A stretch of 12,929 nucleotides of DNA from DASUGM01 sp036274055 (lineage in GTDB: Bacteria; Acidobacteriota; Vicinamibacteria; Vicinamibacterales; SCN-69-37), in the NCBI GenBank assembly GCA_036274055.1, contig DASUGM010000102.1:1-12929 (forward strand), given 5' to 3'. This document shows, in pieces, positions 1-7,262 of the stretch. How positions within the stretch are numbered: the first letter of the stretch is position 1; the number at the start of each line of letters is the position of its first letter. Both the position numbers and the translations under genes were made by a program. Under the pieces are notes generated by a model. It ran no database searches, was not told the DNA's origin, and saw only the letters and a program-made list of their open reading frames with translations.

Positions 1-379
1 CATGATCGAGTTTGTCTCGGCGGCATCAACGGGTGCGCGGGAGCTGCATTTCACTCCGGCCGGCGGGAAGCCTCGAGTCTTTCAGCGGGCGGACGTCCTC
101 ATGTTGTCGAGCGCGGAACTCCAGCAGTTTGCAGGGGACTATGTCAGCCCGGAGATCCAGGTGACATACACCGTGGTGGCGCGGCAAGGCGATCTCATGG
201 TTCAACGCCCAGGAAGGGCCGCAATCATACTCCGGCCGTTGCTCCCAGACGCGTTTACAGGTGCGGTCCTTGGCGTGGTCACGTTCTCCCGCGACGCGCA
301 GGGTGCGATCACAGGTTTTGCCGTGAACCTGACCGGTGTGAGAGGCCTGCGCTTCGACCGGGTGAAGCAGGCCGGCTAA
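1..379 (+). CDS. C-terminal part of a beta-lactamase-family serine hydrolase (5' end outside window)
   Basis: The reading frame is open from the window edge and stops with TAA at 377-379. The ATG at 2-4 need not be the true start. The roughly 125 visible residues match the C-terminal beta-rich domain that follows the catalytic domain in many beta-lactamase-family (class C / S12-like) serine hydrolases of Acidobacteriota. The diagnostic stretch is LQQFAGDYVSPEIQVTYTVV, followed by a DAFTG motif and a closing GVRGLRFDRV strand. The catalytic SxxK and YxN motifs would lie upstream and are not visible, so activity cannot be judged. Proteins of this type are usually exported esterases or peptidases of unknown substrate. 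The gene is convergent with the degraded hicBA remnant, which begins 15 bases downstream. The identification of the C-terminal domain is fairly sure; enzyme specificity is unknown. Confidence 0.75.
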   Translation, partial: MIEFVSAASTGARELHFTPAGGKPRVFQRADVLMLSSAELQQFAGDYVSPEIQVTYTVVARQGDLMVQRPGRAAIILRPLLPDAFTGAVLGVVTFSRDAQGAITGFAVNLTGVRGLRFDRVKQAG

Positions 380-394
380 CCCGCGAATGGAGCC

Positions 395-430
395 GACGCG
401 GCGGGCTTTGGTGGCGGGCCAAGCGGTCAC
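395..430 (-). pseudogene. HicA-like toxin stub (N-terminal 12 codons)
   Basis: A GTG at 430-428 overlaps the HicB-like stop as GTGA, the coupling expected in a hicBA pair. It encodes MTAWPATKARRV, which resembles the opening of a HicA subgroup (roughly MxKWPxxKARRV). After that the match ends. There is no continuation into the dsRBD-like fold, and the catalytic histidine region (GSH) is absent. The frame instead runs antisense into the serine-hydrolase gene, whose stop is 15 bases away. It therefore appears to be a deletion-truncated toxin. The short length makes it tentative alone; its position directly after a HicB-like remnant is the main support. Confidence 0.5.
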
Positions 431-617
431 GCCGCTCGGAACGTGACGGCGAGGAACTCCGCCGGCGCCTCGGCGTTTTCGTGTCGTTCGGCAATCACTC
501 TCAGGGCGAGCGCCTGCACGCGAGCGACCGCCTGATCACGCGCCCGCCGTAGGAGAGCACACCAGACAAGGCGGACACTTCGGCAATCCAGCGGCCGTCG
601 GGTGGGCTCCCTGACAT
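427..617 (-). pseudogene. HicB-like antitoxin remnant, frameshifted
   Basis: Reading the minus strand from an ATG at 617-615 gives MSGSPPDGRWIAEVSALSGV then LSYG, very like the DGRWIAEVP.LPGVLAYG core of HicB-family antitoxins. The frame then goes off. In another minus frame, beginning at about 543, the protein continues as RDQAVARVQALALRVIAE and ends EFLAVTFRAA before a TGA at 429-427, which is the usual C-terminal half of the same short family. Joining the halves needs one base gained (or two lost) around 544-545, so the gene is broken by a small indel unless the base is an assembly error. The N-terminus before DGRW (MSGSPP) is not the typical acidic beta-strand and may also be degraded. 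Intact HicB neutralises the HicA mRNA interferase. Recognition is from memory of the family, not from a search. Confidence 0.7.
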
Positions 618-744
618 GCTCGCCCGCTCCATCCTCGGCCTCTTGCTTCCTGGCGCGGGTATGTCATAGAGTCGCGGTCTGCCGCCACGAAAGTGCTACC
701 ACTGACGGGTCCGCCCCCCGCTCGTCAGGCAAAAATTGGCGGCT

Positions 745-751
745 GAGGGAG
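745..751 (+). promoter_or_regulatory. Ribosome binding site deciding the start at 758
   Basis: GAGGGAG lies six bases before the ATG at 758. No comparable site precedes the earlier in-frame ATG at 602, and the N-terminal extension from 602 is Ser/Arg/Cys-rich and antisense to the HicB remnant, so 758 is the better start. Confidence 0.55.
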
Positions 752-757
752 CACGCG

Positions 758-1087
758 ATGCCGGCTGAATCAGCCGCCCTTCGCGCCCGCGTCACCGATG
801 ACGCGCGGCGTCTCACCCACCTGCTGAACTGGAGCGGAATCCAGTATCGCGACCAGTTGCGCGGCATCGCCGCCGAACTCGAGCAGATCGAAACGGAGTT
901 TCTGCGCCCGGAAGCCCTGGCTGCCGGCGACGTCGAGGCGTGGATCGCCGAGGCGCATCGTCGTCTGCGCCAGTCCGTGGAACCGCTGCTGGATCAGCTC
1001 GAAGGACTCGAGATCGGGAGCGGCGTCAGCGCACGGAAAACGCCAGCGACCGCGACGCGGCGTCGCCACTCTTCGACCTGGCCGTGA
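758..1087 (+). CDS. Small hypothetical helical protein (109 aa)
   Basis: I do not recognise this protein. From the ATG at 758 it has 109 residues. Residues 1-85 are rich in Ala, Leu, Glu and Arg with heptad-like spacing (for example LRGIAAELEQIETEF and AHRRLRQSVEPLLDQLEGLE), suggesting two or three amphipathic helices or a short coiled coil. There is no signal peptide or membrane segment, so it is probably cytoplasmic. The last 22 residues or so (SARKTPATATRRRHSSTWP region) are basic and low in structure, and they are encoded antisense to the last 62 bases of the VWFA-1 gene. The tail may therefore be an accidental extension after loss of an earlier stop. No terminator is seen at the convergent junction. 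Support for a real gene is the ribosome binding site and the clear amphipathic pattern. Confidence 0.55.
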   Translation: MPAESAALRARVTDDARRLTHLLNWSGIQYRDQLRGIAAELEQIETEFLRPEALAAGDVEAWIAEAHRRLRQSVEPLLDQLEGLEIGSGVSARKTPATATRRRHSSTWP

Positions 1088-3107
1088 TCGTCAGCGCGTA
1101 GCCGCCGGGCTGCAGCGTGCCCAGGGGAATCGTCGTCGTGTGGACGTAGCCGCCGGACGCGACCGCGAGATCCGCCGCGGTTTTCCGAACCGCGTACTTC
1201 AGCACTTCGCGGTTGTCCGGCCCGGTGACCGTGGTGACGATCTCCACGTCGCCTGCGGGCTTGCCCTGCCAGATGCCGGCTAGCGCGGTGATGACGTTGG
1301 CGTTCGTGAACTCCCGCTGCGCGGTCGGCGGCGTCCCCAGCGCGGCCTTGAAGTGCGCGAGTTCGCCCGTGGTCGGCATGGCTTGCGCCGACGCGCTGGT
1401 GACGAGCACAGCGCCGATCGAGAGCGGCGCCTTCTCAGGATCGGCGACATCGAGATCGAGCACCGTCGACGCGCCCTGATCGCCGGCGGTCTCATGCACC
1501 GCCACTCGCAATTGATACTGACCTGGTGCGACCGGGAATTCGGCGACATAGCGCAGCCCGCCGCTGATCGACGCGCGCTGGTCCGGCGCGATCTTCAGAT
1601 TCCCGATCGAGTGATTGGCCGCCGCGATCTTGCCGCCGGCGTCGACGGCTAGATACGCCATTGCAATCTGGTTGGTCAGCTGCCCTTCCTGCTCCTTGAA
1701 CGCCAGGTCCATCGTCGCCATCTCGACCGTGATCGCGACCATGGGCTTGCCCGAAGCGACGCCGGCGACGCCGCCCGAGACTCGCATCGGGATGCCGCTC
1801 ACCGGCAACATGCTGGCGAGCAGGGACTGCATGTGCGGGTTGAGGCCGTTCGTCGGCGGCGCGACGGTGACGCGATCGTCCGGAGCGTAGTAGCCCTTGC
1901 GCGCGGCGACGTCGAGCCCCGACCGTTTCAGCTTGACGTTGATCTTTCTGAACGACCCGTCCCGCTTCGTGTTCGTCGGCGAGTACCCGGCGACGTAGTA
2001 GGTGCTGCTCGCCTGTACGATCTTCGTGAACCCGCCCTTGAGGTTGTTGGTGTTCACGATGGCGACGCCGCCAGTCTGTTCGGCAAACGTGCGCAACGTC
2101 CCCTGTCCGCGCTGCGTTTCGTTGGTCATCTCGCGTGCCGGCGGCGCGGCGCGCACGCCCTCGGGCAGGCCGCCCGCGGTAATCCCAGCTTCATCGCCGG
2201 TGGTCAGGCCGCGCGGGTCAATCGTTGAAATGGTCGCATTCGCGCGCGCCGCCGCATCCATCAGCGCCTTCTGGGCGGCGAGAATCTCAGCGGCATAGCG
2301 CGCCGGCTGCTTCGCGGTCACGCCGCCGGCCTGCGGACGCGGATCCTTGCCGATCAGGTCGGTGGTGTCGATATCGAGTCCCTCGCTGAACAGAATCATG
2401 TTCTTGCGCCGGCCGGTGATGCTCGCCAGCGACTGACAGAGGCGGATCGCCGTGTCCAGCGACTCGCGCGCACTTCGCGCGCGCAGTGAGCCTTCGGTGT
2501 CCTCCGGAGTGCCGCCATCGACCTCGCCGCTCCGCGGGTTGTACCTGCGCTCGAGATCCGCCTGCGTATTCAAGGCCGCGGAGTTCGCCTTGCCGCCGAT
2601 GAAGTCGTCAAGCGCGGCGAGCAGCAGCTGCTTGTTCGAGGTGAAGTTCTGGTTGCCGCTTCCGCCAATCTGCACGACCGCGGCGATGTCGTCCGGCCCC
2701 ATGTAAGTGGTGATGAACTCGCGCGCCATCCGCCGCGCCGTCGTCGATCGCGACGCATCGACGTGATTGCCGTCGAGCACGATCAGATACAACCGGCTCT
2801 CCGGCTTGAGCGCGTTGCTGACGACGTCCGCCGTCACCGCCGGCGCGATCGCCGGCGCGGGCGTTGTCACCGGCGCCATCGGCAGCGGGATGTCGATGAA
2901 CGAGAAGAGCGAGATCGACTGCGGCTTGCCGTCTTCGACGATCTCGAAGTCGTCACGAGTCAGGCCTGGCACCGGCTTGCCGCTGCGATCGGTGACGACA
3001 ATCTGGACCTCGACCACGTTGGTCGACGTGCGGAACGTCTGCGCCGCGGGAAACACGGACGTCAGGAGCACTCCAACGGCGGCTCCGACGGCAAGGGTTC
3101 TGGGCAT
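1026..3107 (-). CDS. VWFA-related acidobacterial protein (VWFA-1), exported, 693 aa
   Basis: A signal peptide spans residues 1-22 (hydrophobic AVGAAVGVLLTSVFPA, likely cut before AQT). The family's N-terminal strand block follows at about 29-63, ending GLTRDDFEIVEDGKPQ. The VWFA-like core starts at RLYLIVLDGNHVD (D112), where the classic metal-binding DxSxS is replaced by DGNHV. Further family landmarks are NMILFSEGLD near 237-245, EQTGGVAIVNTNNL at 343-356 and YYVAGYSPTN at 370-379, then a beta-rich C-terminal domain ending FSVR. It is the last gene of the operon: its ATG is eight bases after the VWFA-2 stop and has no clear Shine-Dalgarno, suggesting translational coupling. It is the most divergent in sequence of the three downstream paralogues and has a single cysteine (C224). 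Function is unknown; VWFA domains generally mediate protein-protein binding or complex assembly. Its 3' end overlaps the convergent hypothetical gene. Confidence 0.9.
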   Translation of the reverse strand: MPRTLAVGAAVGVLLTSVFPAAQTFRTSTNVVEVQIVVTDRSGKPVPGLTRDDFEIVEDGKPQSISLFSFIDIPLPMAPVTTPAPAIAPAVTADVVSNALKPESRLYLIVLDGNHVDASRSTTARRMAREFITTYMGPDDIAAVVQIGGSGNQNFTSNKQLLLAALDDFIGGKANSAALNTQADLERRYNPRSGEVDGGTPEDTEGSLRARSARESLDTAIRLCQSLASITGRRKNMILFSEGLDIDTTDLIGKDPRPQAGGVTAKQPARYAAEILAAQKALMDAAARANATISTIDPRGLTTGDEAGITAGGLPEGVRAAPPAREMTNETQRGQGTLRTFAEQTGGVAIVNTNNLKGGFTKIVQASSTYYVAGYSPTNTKRDGSFRKINVKLKRSGLDVAARKGYYAPDDRVTVAPPTNGLNPHMQSLLASMLPVSGIPMRVSGGVAGVASGKPMVAITVEMATMDLAFKEQEGQLTNQIAMAYLAVDAGGKIAAANHSIGNLKIAPDQRASISGGLRYVAEFPVAPGQYQLRVAVHETAGDQGASTVLDLDVADPEKAPLSIGAVLVTSASAQAMPTTGELAHFKAALGTPPTAQREFTNANVITALAGIWQGKPAGDVEIVTTVTGPDNREVLKYAVRKTAADLAVASGGYVHTTTIPLGTLQPGGYALTITARSKSGDAASRSLAFSVR

Positions 3108-3115
3108 GAACAGTC

Positions 3116-5242
3116 TTATCGGACGACCCGGATCGGCACCAGCGCATGTTCATTGACGCCGCCGCGGCTGGCGATAATCTCAACCACATACTCGCCGTCG
3201 GTCAGCGGCGCGAGCTGAATATCGGCAAGGAGCGTAGCAAATCGTTCACCCGGGCGCTCGGTCAAATTGACCGGGATCGGCAGCGGCAGCCCTTTGCGAT
3301 CGAGCAGGCGGGCGGTGCGGTTGTCGAGCGGCTCGAGGATCGGCCACTCGAGGTGCGCGCGCTCGGTCCGGCGGAACTGAAAATCAGCGACCGCCCGCAG
3401 CGGTGAGCGCGGCGACGGCGTGCCCCGATACAGCAGCGCGCCGCCGAGCAGTTTTGAGGCCGGCGCGCGGATCTCGAAACGCTCGTCGAGCGGATCGCCG
3501 CTGCCGGTGACTCGTACCGCGATCTGCCACGGGCCGTCGGTGCCGGCACCGGGCACGCGAATCACCGCGCCGCGGGCGCCGGGCTCGATGGTGCCGGAGG
3601 CCGTCAGTCGCGTCGCGCCGCTGCCACCAGCCTCGACGCGGACGGCGCCGCCCTGCGCCCAGCCGGCGAGCTCGATCGCGCGGCTCGACAGTTCGACGGC
3701 GATTTGCAGCTCGCCCGCGTGCGCGATGCCGTGGACATACAAATCGGCGCCCGGCCGTAGTCGCGCCAGCACGCCCAACGCCTCGTCGACCGGCACCGCG
3801 TCCGAAGCCGCCGCCGGCGCCGCCGGCGTCGCGCTCACCGGCGCGCTAAGCATCGCCTCGGTCGGCGCGACGTAGCCGCGGCGGGCGCGCACGCGCACAT
3901 CCGGCTGCTTGACCTTCACTTCGATCCGCCGCAGCTTGCCGTCGAACTTCGTGTTGGTCGAGTAATAGCCGAGCAGGTAGTACGCCGAGAGATCGTCAAT
4001 CACCCGCTTCAATCCGCCGGCGATGTCGTTGGTGCTGACCACGGCGATGCCGTCGGTGTTCTCCGCGAGCGTCCGCAGGTTCTGGACGCGATCGCGAACC
4101 CGATCGAACTCGCGGCCGAGTGTGGTCACCCCCGGCTCGGCTCGAGGATTCGGGATGGTCTCTTCGGCGAGGGTGGTGTCGAACGCGGTCAGGCCGCTGG
4201 CCGCGATTGGATAGAAGGCGACGTTGGCTCGATTGGCGGCGCGGAGCATGTCGCGGAACCGTCGTTCATTGTCGAGCGAGGCCAGCCGATTCAGCTCATT
4301 GAGGCACTGCGAGTAATCAGCCTGTTGTTCGAGCGGCGGCGTGAGCGTCGGCCGACCGCCAGGCCCCTGGTAGATGCCGGGAAGCGCGCCGCCGATCAAT
4401 GCGCCTTCGGCCGCCAGCGCGCGGTTCTCCTTGAGCAGCAGCCAGCCGTCGGAGATCAGCAGGAGCGTCGTGCGAGCTTCGCGAATTGCCGCGAGGTACT
4501 CGAGCATGTCGCCGAGGCTGGTGAGCACGCGATCTTCGCGGCGGCGCTCGATCAGCACCTTGTAGAGATCGCGCCGGACCGCGCCGTCATCAACGAGCCA
4601 CCGTTCCGGCCGCGGTCCTGGTGTGTATTCGAAACACCGCTTGAGCGAGTCTTCCGCCGGATCGGCGGGATCGTTGAGCGTCGACTGACGCTGCCCCCAC
4701 GTCCAGTACCGCGTCAGCTGAGCCTCGACGGTTTCAAGACGCCGGCCGAGCACCAGATCGCGCGGCCGCTGCAGATGCGTGGTCACGCCGAACAGATCGT
4801 TCGGGGCGATGATGCGGTTGAGCGCGCTGACCAGCGGCCCGCGAATGTTGTGTGACCCGTCGACCGTCGTGTGCAGCCCGTCGAGAAAGACGACGAAAAC
4901 GCGGTTGTGCGGATCGGCCGCGACCTGCAGCATCTCGCGGGTGTTGTTCGGATCGCGCCGCTCCGACGTCACCGGGCCGGGATCGATGCGGACGAACTCG
5001 AGCGAATCGACAATCTGGGCCTTGCCGTCCTCCAGCACCTCGAAGTCAGCTGGCTTCAAGCCCTCGACGATCTTGCCGTCGCGCTGCGGATACGCGTCGA
5101 CCAGGACGAAGTTGGCGCCGCCGCGAAACACCGGCTGCCGCTGCGGCGGCGGAGCCTGTCCCTGCGCCGCGGCCAGCGCCACGCTTGCCGCGGCCGCCGC
5201 GAGCAGCGCCGCGACGAGTCGGCTGCCGCGTGGCTTCGTCAT
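3116..5242 (-). CDS. VWFA-related acidobacterial protein (VWFA-2), exported, 708 aa
   Basis: The frame is open much further upstream (to 5653), but that extension is Arg-rich and antisense-like. The ATG at 5242 is followed at once by a signal peptide (MTKPRGSRLV then an Ala/Leu core, residues 1-27), so it is the start. The start overlaps the VWFA-3 stop as ATGA, with AAGGTGG four bases upstream. The N-terminal block PVFRGGANFVLVDAYPQRDG leads to DFEVLEDGK at 67-74. The VWFA core opens at VFVVFLDGLHT (D121, H124; no DxSxS). Later landmarks are LLLISDGW (about 260-267), ENTDGIAVVSTNDI (394-407) and YYLLGYYSTNTKFDGK (421-436). The C-terminal half is beta-rich and ends in an ALVPIRVVR strand. The only two cysteines, C203 and C313, have counterparts in VWFA-3. 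It is clearly a tandem paralogue of VWFA-3, similar along its whole length. The ligand is unknown. Confidence 0.92.
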   Translation of the reverse strand: MTKPRGSRLVAALLAAAAASVALAAAQGQAPPPQRQPVFRGGANFVLVDAYPQRDGKIVEGLKPADFEVLEDGKAQIVDSLEFVRIDPGPVTSERRDPNNTREMLQVAADPHNRVFVVFLDGLHTTVDGSHNIRGPLVSALNRIIAPNDLFGVTTHLQRPRDLVLGRRLETVEAQLTRYWTWGQRQSTLNDPADPAEDSLKRCFEYTPGPRPERWLVDDGAVRRDLYKVLIERRREDRVLTSLGDMLEYLAAIREARTTLLLISDGWLLLKENRALAAEGALIGGALPGIYQGPGGRPTLTPPLEQQADYSQCLNELNRLASLDNERRFRDMLRAANRANVAFYPIAASGLTAFDTTLAEETIPNPRAEPGVTTLGREFDRVRDRVQNLRTLAENTDGIAVVSTNDIAGGLKRVIDDLSAYYLLGYYSTNTKFDGKLRRIEVKVKQPDVRVRARRGYVAPTEAMLSAPVSATPAAPAAASDAVPVDEALGVLARLRPGADLYVHGIAHAGELQIAVELSSRAIELAGWAQGGAVRVEAGGSGATRLTASGTIEPGARGAVIRVPGAGTDGPWQIAVRVTGSGDPLDERFEIRAPASKLLGGALLYRGTPSPRSPLRAVADFQFRRTERAHLEWPILEPLDNRTARLLDRKGLPLPIPVNLTERPGERFATLLADIQLAPLTDGEYVVEIIASRGGVNEHALVPIRVVR

Positions 5243-7233
5243 CGCACCACCTTGATGGCGACGTAGCGCTTCTCGACCTGGCCCCCGCGCCCGGCGGTCA
5301 GCTCGACGACGTACGACCCGTCGGTCAATGGCGTCAGCATCACGTCGACACTCACCGCGGGGCGATCCGGCGCGCTGGTGTCGACAGCGGTCAGCGGAAT
5401 CGCCAGTGGATCCCCTTTTCGATCGAGCAGCCGCGCCGACATCGTCTCCAGCGGCTGCGTCGCCGGCCAGTCGAGCCGGACGCGCTCCGTCCGCCGGTAC
5501 TGAAAGTCCGCCACCGGCCGCACCGGCGTGCGCGGCGAAGCCGTGCCGCGGTAGGCAATGGCGTCGCCGAGCAGCGTCTTCATGCCATCGACGACGTCGA
5601 GACGGTCGTCGATGGCGCCGTTGGGTCCGGCGACTCGCAACGCAACGCGCCACGGCCCCTTAGTCGCGCCACGTGGCACGCGCACCATCGCGCTGCGCCA
5701 GCCGGCGTCGATGCGCGCCGTGCCGGAGCCGGCCACCGCGCCGTCAGCCGCCGTCACCGTCACGGTCACCTCGGCGCCGGCTTTCCAGCGCCCGAGTTCG
5801 ACTTCATTGGCCGCGATCTCCGCGACGACATCAATCTCACTCGGCGTCGCGACGGCGTAGCTGAACAACTCGGCGCCGGCGCGCAGCCGTCCGAGCGCCT
5901 CGAGCGCCAGCTCGGTCGGCGCCCTGGTCGGCGGCGCCGGCGGCGTCGGCCCGGCGCCGGCCTCGCTGGCGCGCATCATCTCCTCGGTCGGCGAGTAATA
6001 CCCGCGCCGCGCCGAGATGTCGACCTTCGGCTGCGTGACCTTGACCTCGATGCGCCGGAACTTGCCGTCGAGTTTCTGGTTCGTCGAGTAATAGCCGAGC
6101 AGGTAGAACGCGGCCGTCTCGTCGGCGATGCGCCGGACGCCCGTGACCAGATCGTTGGTGTTGACGATCGCGACGCCGCCGGTGTTCTCCGCCATCTCGC
6201 GCAGCGTCTGAATCCGGTTGAAACCCTGGTCGGGATCGAGGCCGGACAGGTCGATCGGATGGAAGCTGACGTTGGCGCGTGACGCGGCGCCGAGCAGATC
6301 GCGGAACCGTTGACGGAAATCGATCACCGCGAGCTCGCGCACTTGCGCGGCGCAGTCGGTCAGGTTCGCCTCGCCGTCGCGGCGGCCGCCGATGCTGAGC
6401 TTGCCGCTCGGGTCGGCACCGATCGCCGGCACGCCGGGCCCGGCCGCGGCCGACAGCGACGGCATCTCGCCGTCGAGCGGAAATCCCTGGGTCGTCAGCA
6501 GAACGTGCTTGCGCTGATCGCGCAGGCCGGCCAGCCGCGTCACCAATGCATCGAGGCTGTCGAGCAGCTTGCGCTGCCGGTGTCGCCGAACCGGAATCGA
6601 CTGCGGCGTATTCGGACCGAGTTGCGTCGGCGGCGGATAGCAGTCGTTCAAGGCTTTCTCGACCGGGTCGCGCCCGATCCGCTCGTTCTCGCCCCAGGCC
6701 CAGTAACCTGCCAGCTCGCTTTCGATCGTGTCGAGGCGCCGGCCGAACAGTAACTGCGACACCGGCGTCTCCGGCGTCATGACGCCGAACAGATCCATCG
6801 GCCCGATGACGCGGCGGACAAAGTCGCTGATCGGACGTCGCGCCTCGTGCGATCCGTAGAACTTGGTATGCACGGTGTCGAGATAGATCACGAACACCCG
6901 TACGCGCGGATCGTCGGCCCAGCGATCGCCCTCTTCCTTGGTGTTCGGATCGCGCCGTTCGGCATCGGCGGCAAACGGCGGCGACTTGATGAAGTCGAAG
7001 TTCTCGACGGCCTGCGGCTTGCCGTCCTCGAGCACCTGAAAGTCCGCGGCGGTGAGGCCCTCGACGATCCTGCCGTCGCGGCGCGGGTAGGCGTCGACCG
7101 TCACGTAGGTCGCGCCGGCACGAAACACCGGCGGACGTTGTGGCGCCTGCGGTGTCTGGCTGAAGAGAAGCTGCCCGGCGACGCCGAGCAGGATCGCCAC
7201 AGCACCGGTGGTCCAACCGGCAGAGCGTTGCAT
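5239..7233 (-). CDS. VWFA-related acidobacterial protein (VWFA-3), exported, 664 aa
   Basis: The start is the ATG at 7233, preceded by AGGAGG and followed by a signal peptide (MQRSAGWTTG then AVAILLGVAGQLLFS, residues 1-25). The open frame to 7419 is antisense-like and overlaps the regulator gene. The family N-terminal block (PVFRAGATYVTVDAYPRRDG) leads to DFQVLEDGK at 64-72. The VWFA core is VFVIYLDTVHT (D119, H122), again without the DxSxS metal motif. HVLLTTQGF (243-251), AENTGGVAIVNTNDL (348-362) and FYLLGYYSTNQKLDGK (376-391) follow, then a beta-rich C-terminus ending VAIKVVR. Exactly two cysteines (C198, C294) match positions in VWFA-2. Most lengthwise differences from VWFA-2 are in the 185-345 region, including a basic RRHRQRK stretch near 216. 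It lies 29 bases after the HD-GYP regulator and shares four bases with VWFA-2, so it is co-transcribed. Role inferred only from family: an extracytoplasmic interaction module. Confidence 0.92.
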   Translation of the reverse strand: MQRSAGWTTGAVAILLGVAGQLLFSQTPQAPQRPPVFRAGATYVTVDAYPRRDGRIVEGLTAADFQVLEDGKPQAVENFDFIKSPPFAADAERRDPNTKEEGDRWADDPRVRVFVIYLDTVHTKFYGSHEARRPISDFVRRVIGPMDLFGVMTPETPVSQLLFGRRLDTIESELAGYWAWGENERIGRDPVEKALNDCYPPPTQLGPNTPQSIPVRRHRQRKLLDSLDALVTRLAGLRDQRKHVLLTTQGFPLDGEMPSLSAAAGPGVPAIGADPSGKLSIGGRRDGEANLTDCAAQVRELAVIDFRQRFRDLLGAASRANVSFHPIDLSGLDPDQGFNRIQTLREMAENTGGVAIVNTNDLVTGVRRIADETAAFYLLGYYSTNQKLDGKFRRIEVKVTQPKVDISARRGYYSPTEEMMRASEAGAGPTPPAPPTRAPTELALEALGRLRAGAELFSYAVATPSEIDVVAEIAANEVELGRWKAGAEVTVTVTAADGAVAGSGTARIDAGWRSAMVRVPRGATKGPWRVALRVAGPNGAIDDRLDVVDGMKTLLGDAIAYRGTASPRTPVRPVADFQYRRTERVRLDWPATQPLETMSARLLDRKGDPLAIPLTAVDTSAPDRPAVSVDVMLTPLTDGSYVVELTAGRGGQVEKRYVAIKVVR
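5247..5253 (-). promoter_or_regulatory. Ribosome binding site of VWFA-2 inside the VWFA-3 coding end
   Basis: AAGGTGG on the minus strand sits four bases before the ATG at 5242 and is made from the codons of the closing KVVR of VWFA-3. With the ATGA overlap it indicates translational coupling and fixes the start at 5242 rather than 5653. Confidence 0.55.
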
Positions 7234-7236
7234 GCT

Positions 7237-7242
7237 CCTCCT
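7237..7242 (-). promoter_or_regulatory. Strong ribosome binding site of VWFA-3
   Basis: AGGAGG on the minus strand, within CAGGAGGAGC directly before the ATG at 7233. It is the strongest Shine-Dalgarno of the operon and rules against the longer frame starting at 7419. Confidence 0.65.
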
Positions 7243-7262
7243 GTGGCGCTGGCTCAACGAGT

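Noticed and set aside
702..728. Inverted repeat CTGACG / CGTCAG followed by AAAAA on the plus strand
   Set aside because: Only 6 bp with a 15-base loop, and no T tract after it on either strand, so it is not a convincing terminator or operator.
602..757. Upstream start for the small hypothetical protein
   Set aside because: The extension is antisense to the HicB-like remnant, has Ser/Cys/Arg-rich composition and no ribosome binding site.
5243..5653. N-terminal extension of VWFA-2 by 137 codons
   Set aside because: Arg-rich, overlaps the VWFA-3 coding end, and a proper signal peptide with a ribosome binding site begins at 5242.
4852..6282. 476-codon open frame on the plus strand
   Set aside because: Antisense to VWFA-2 and VWFA-3, Arg/Pro-rich and lacking any motif or signal peptide.
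5837..7216. 459-codon minus-strand frame inside VWFA-3
   Set aside because: It is the +1/+2 frame of VWFA-3, with Arg-rich low-complexity translation; VWFA-3 carries all family motifs.
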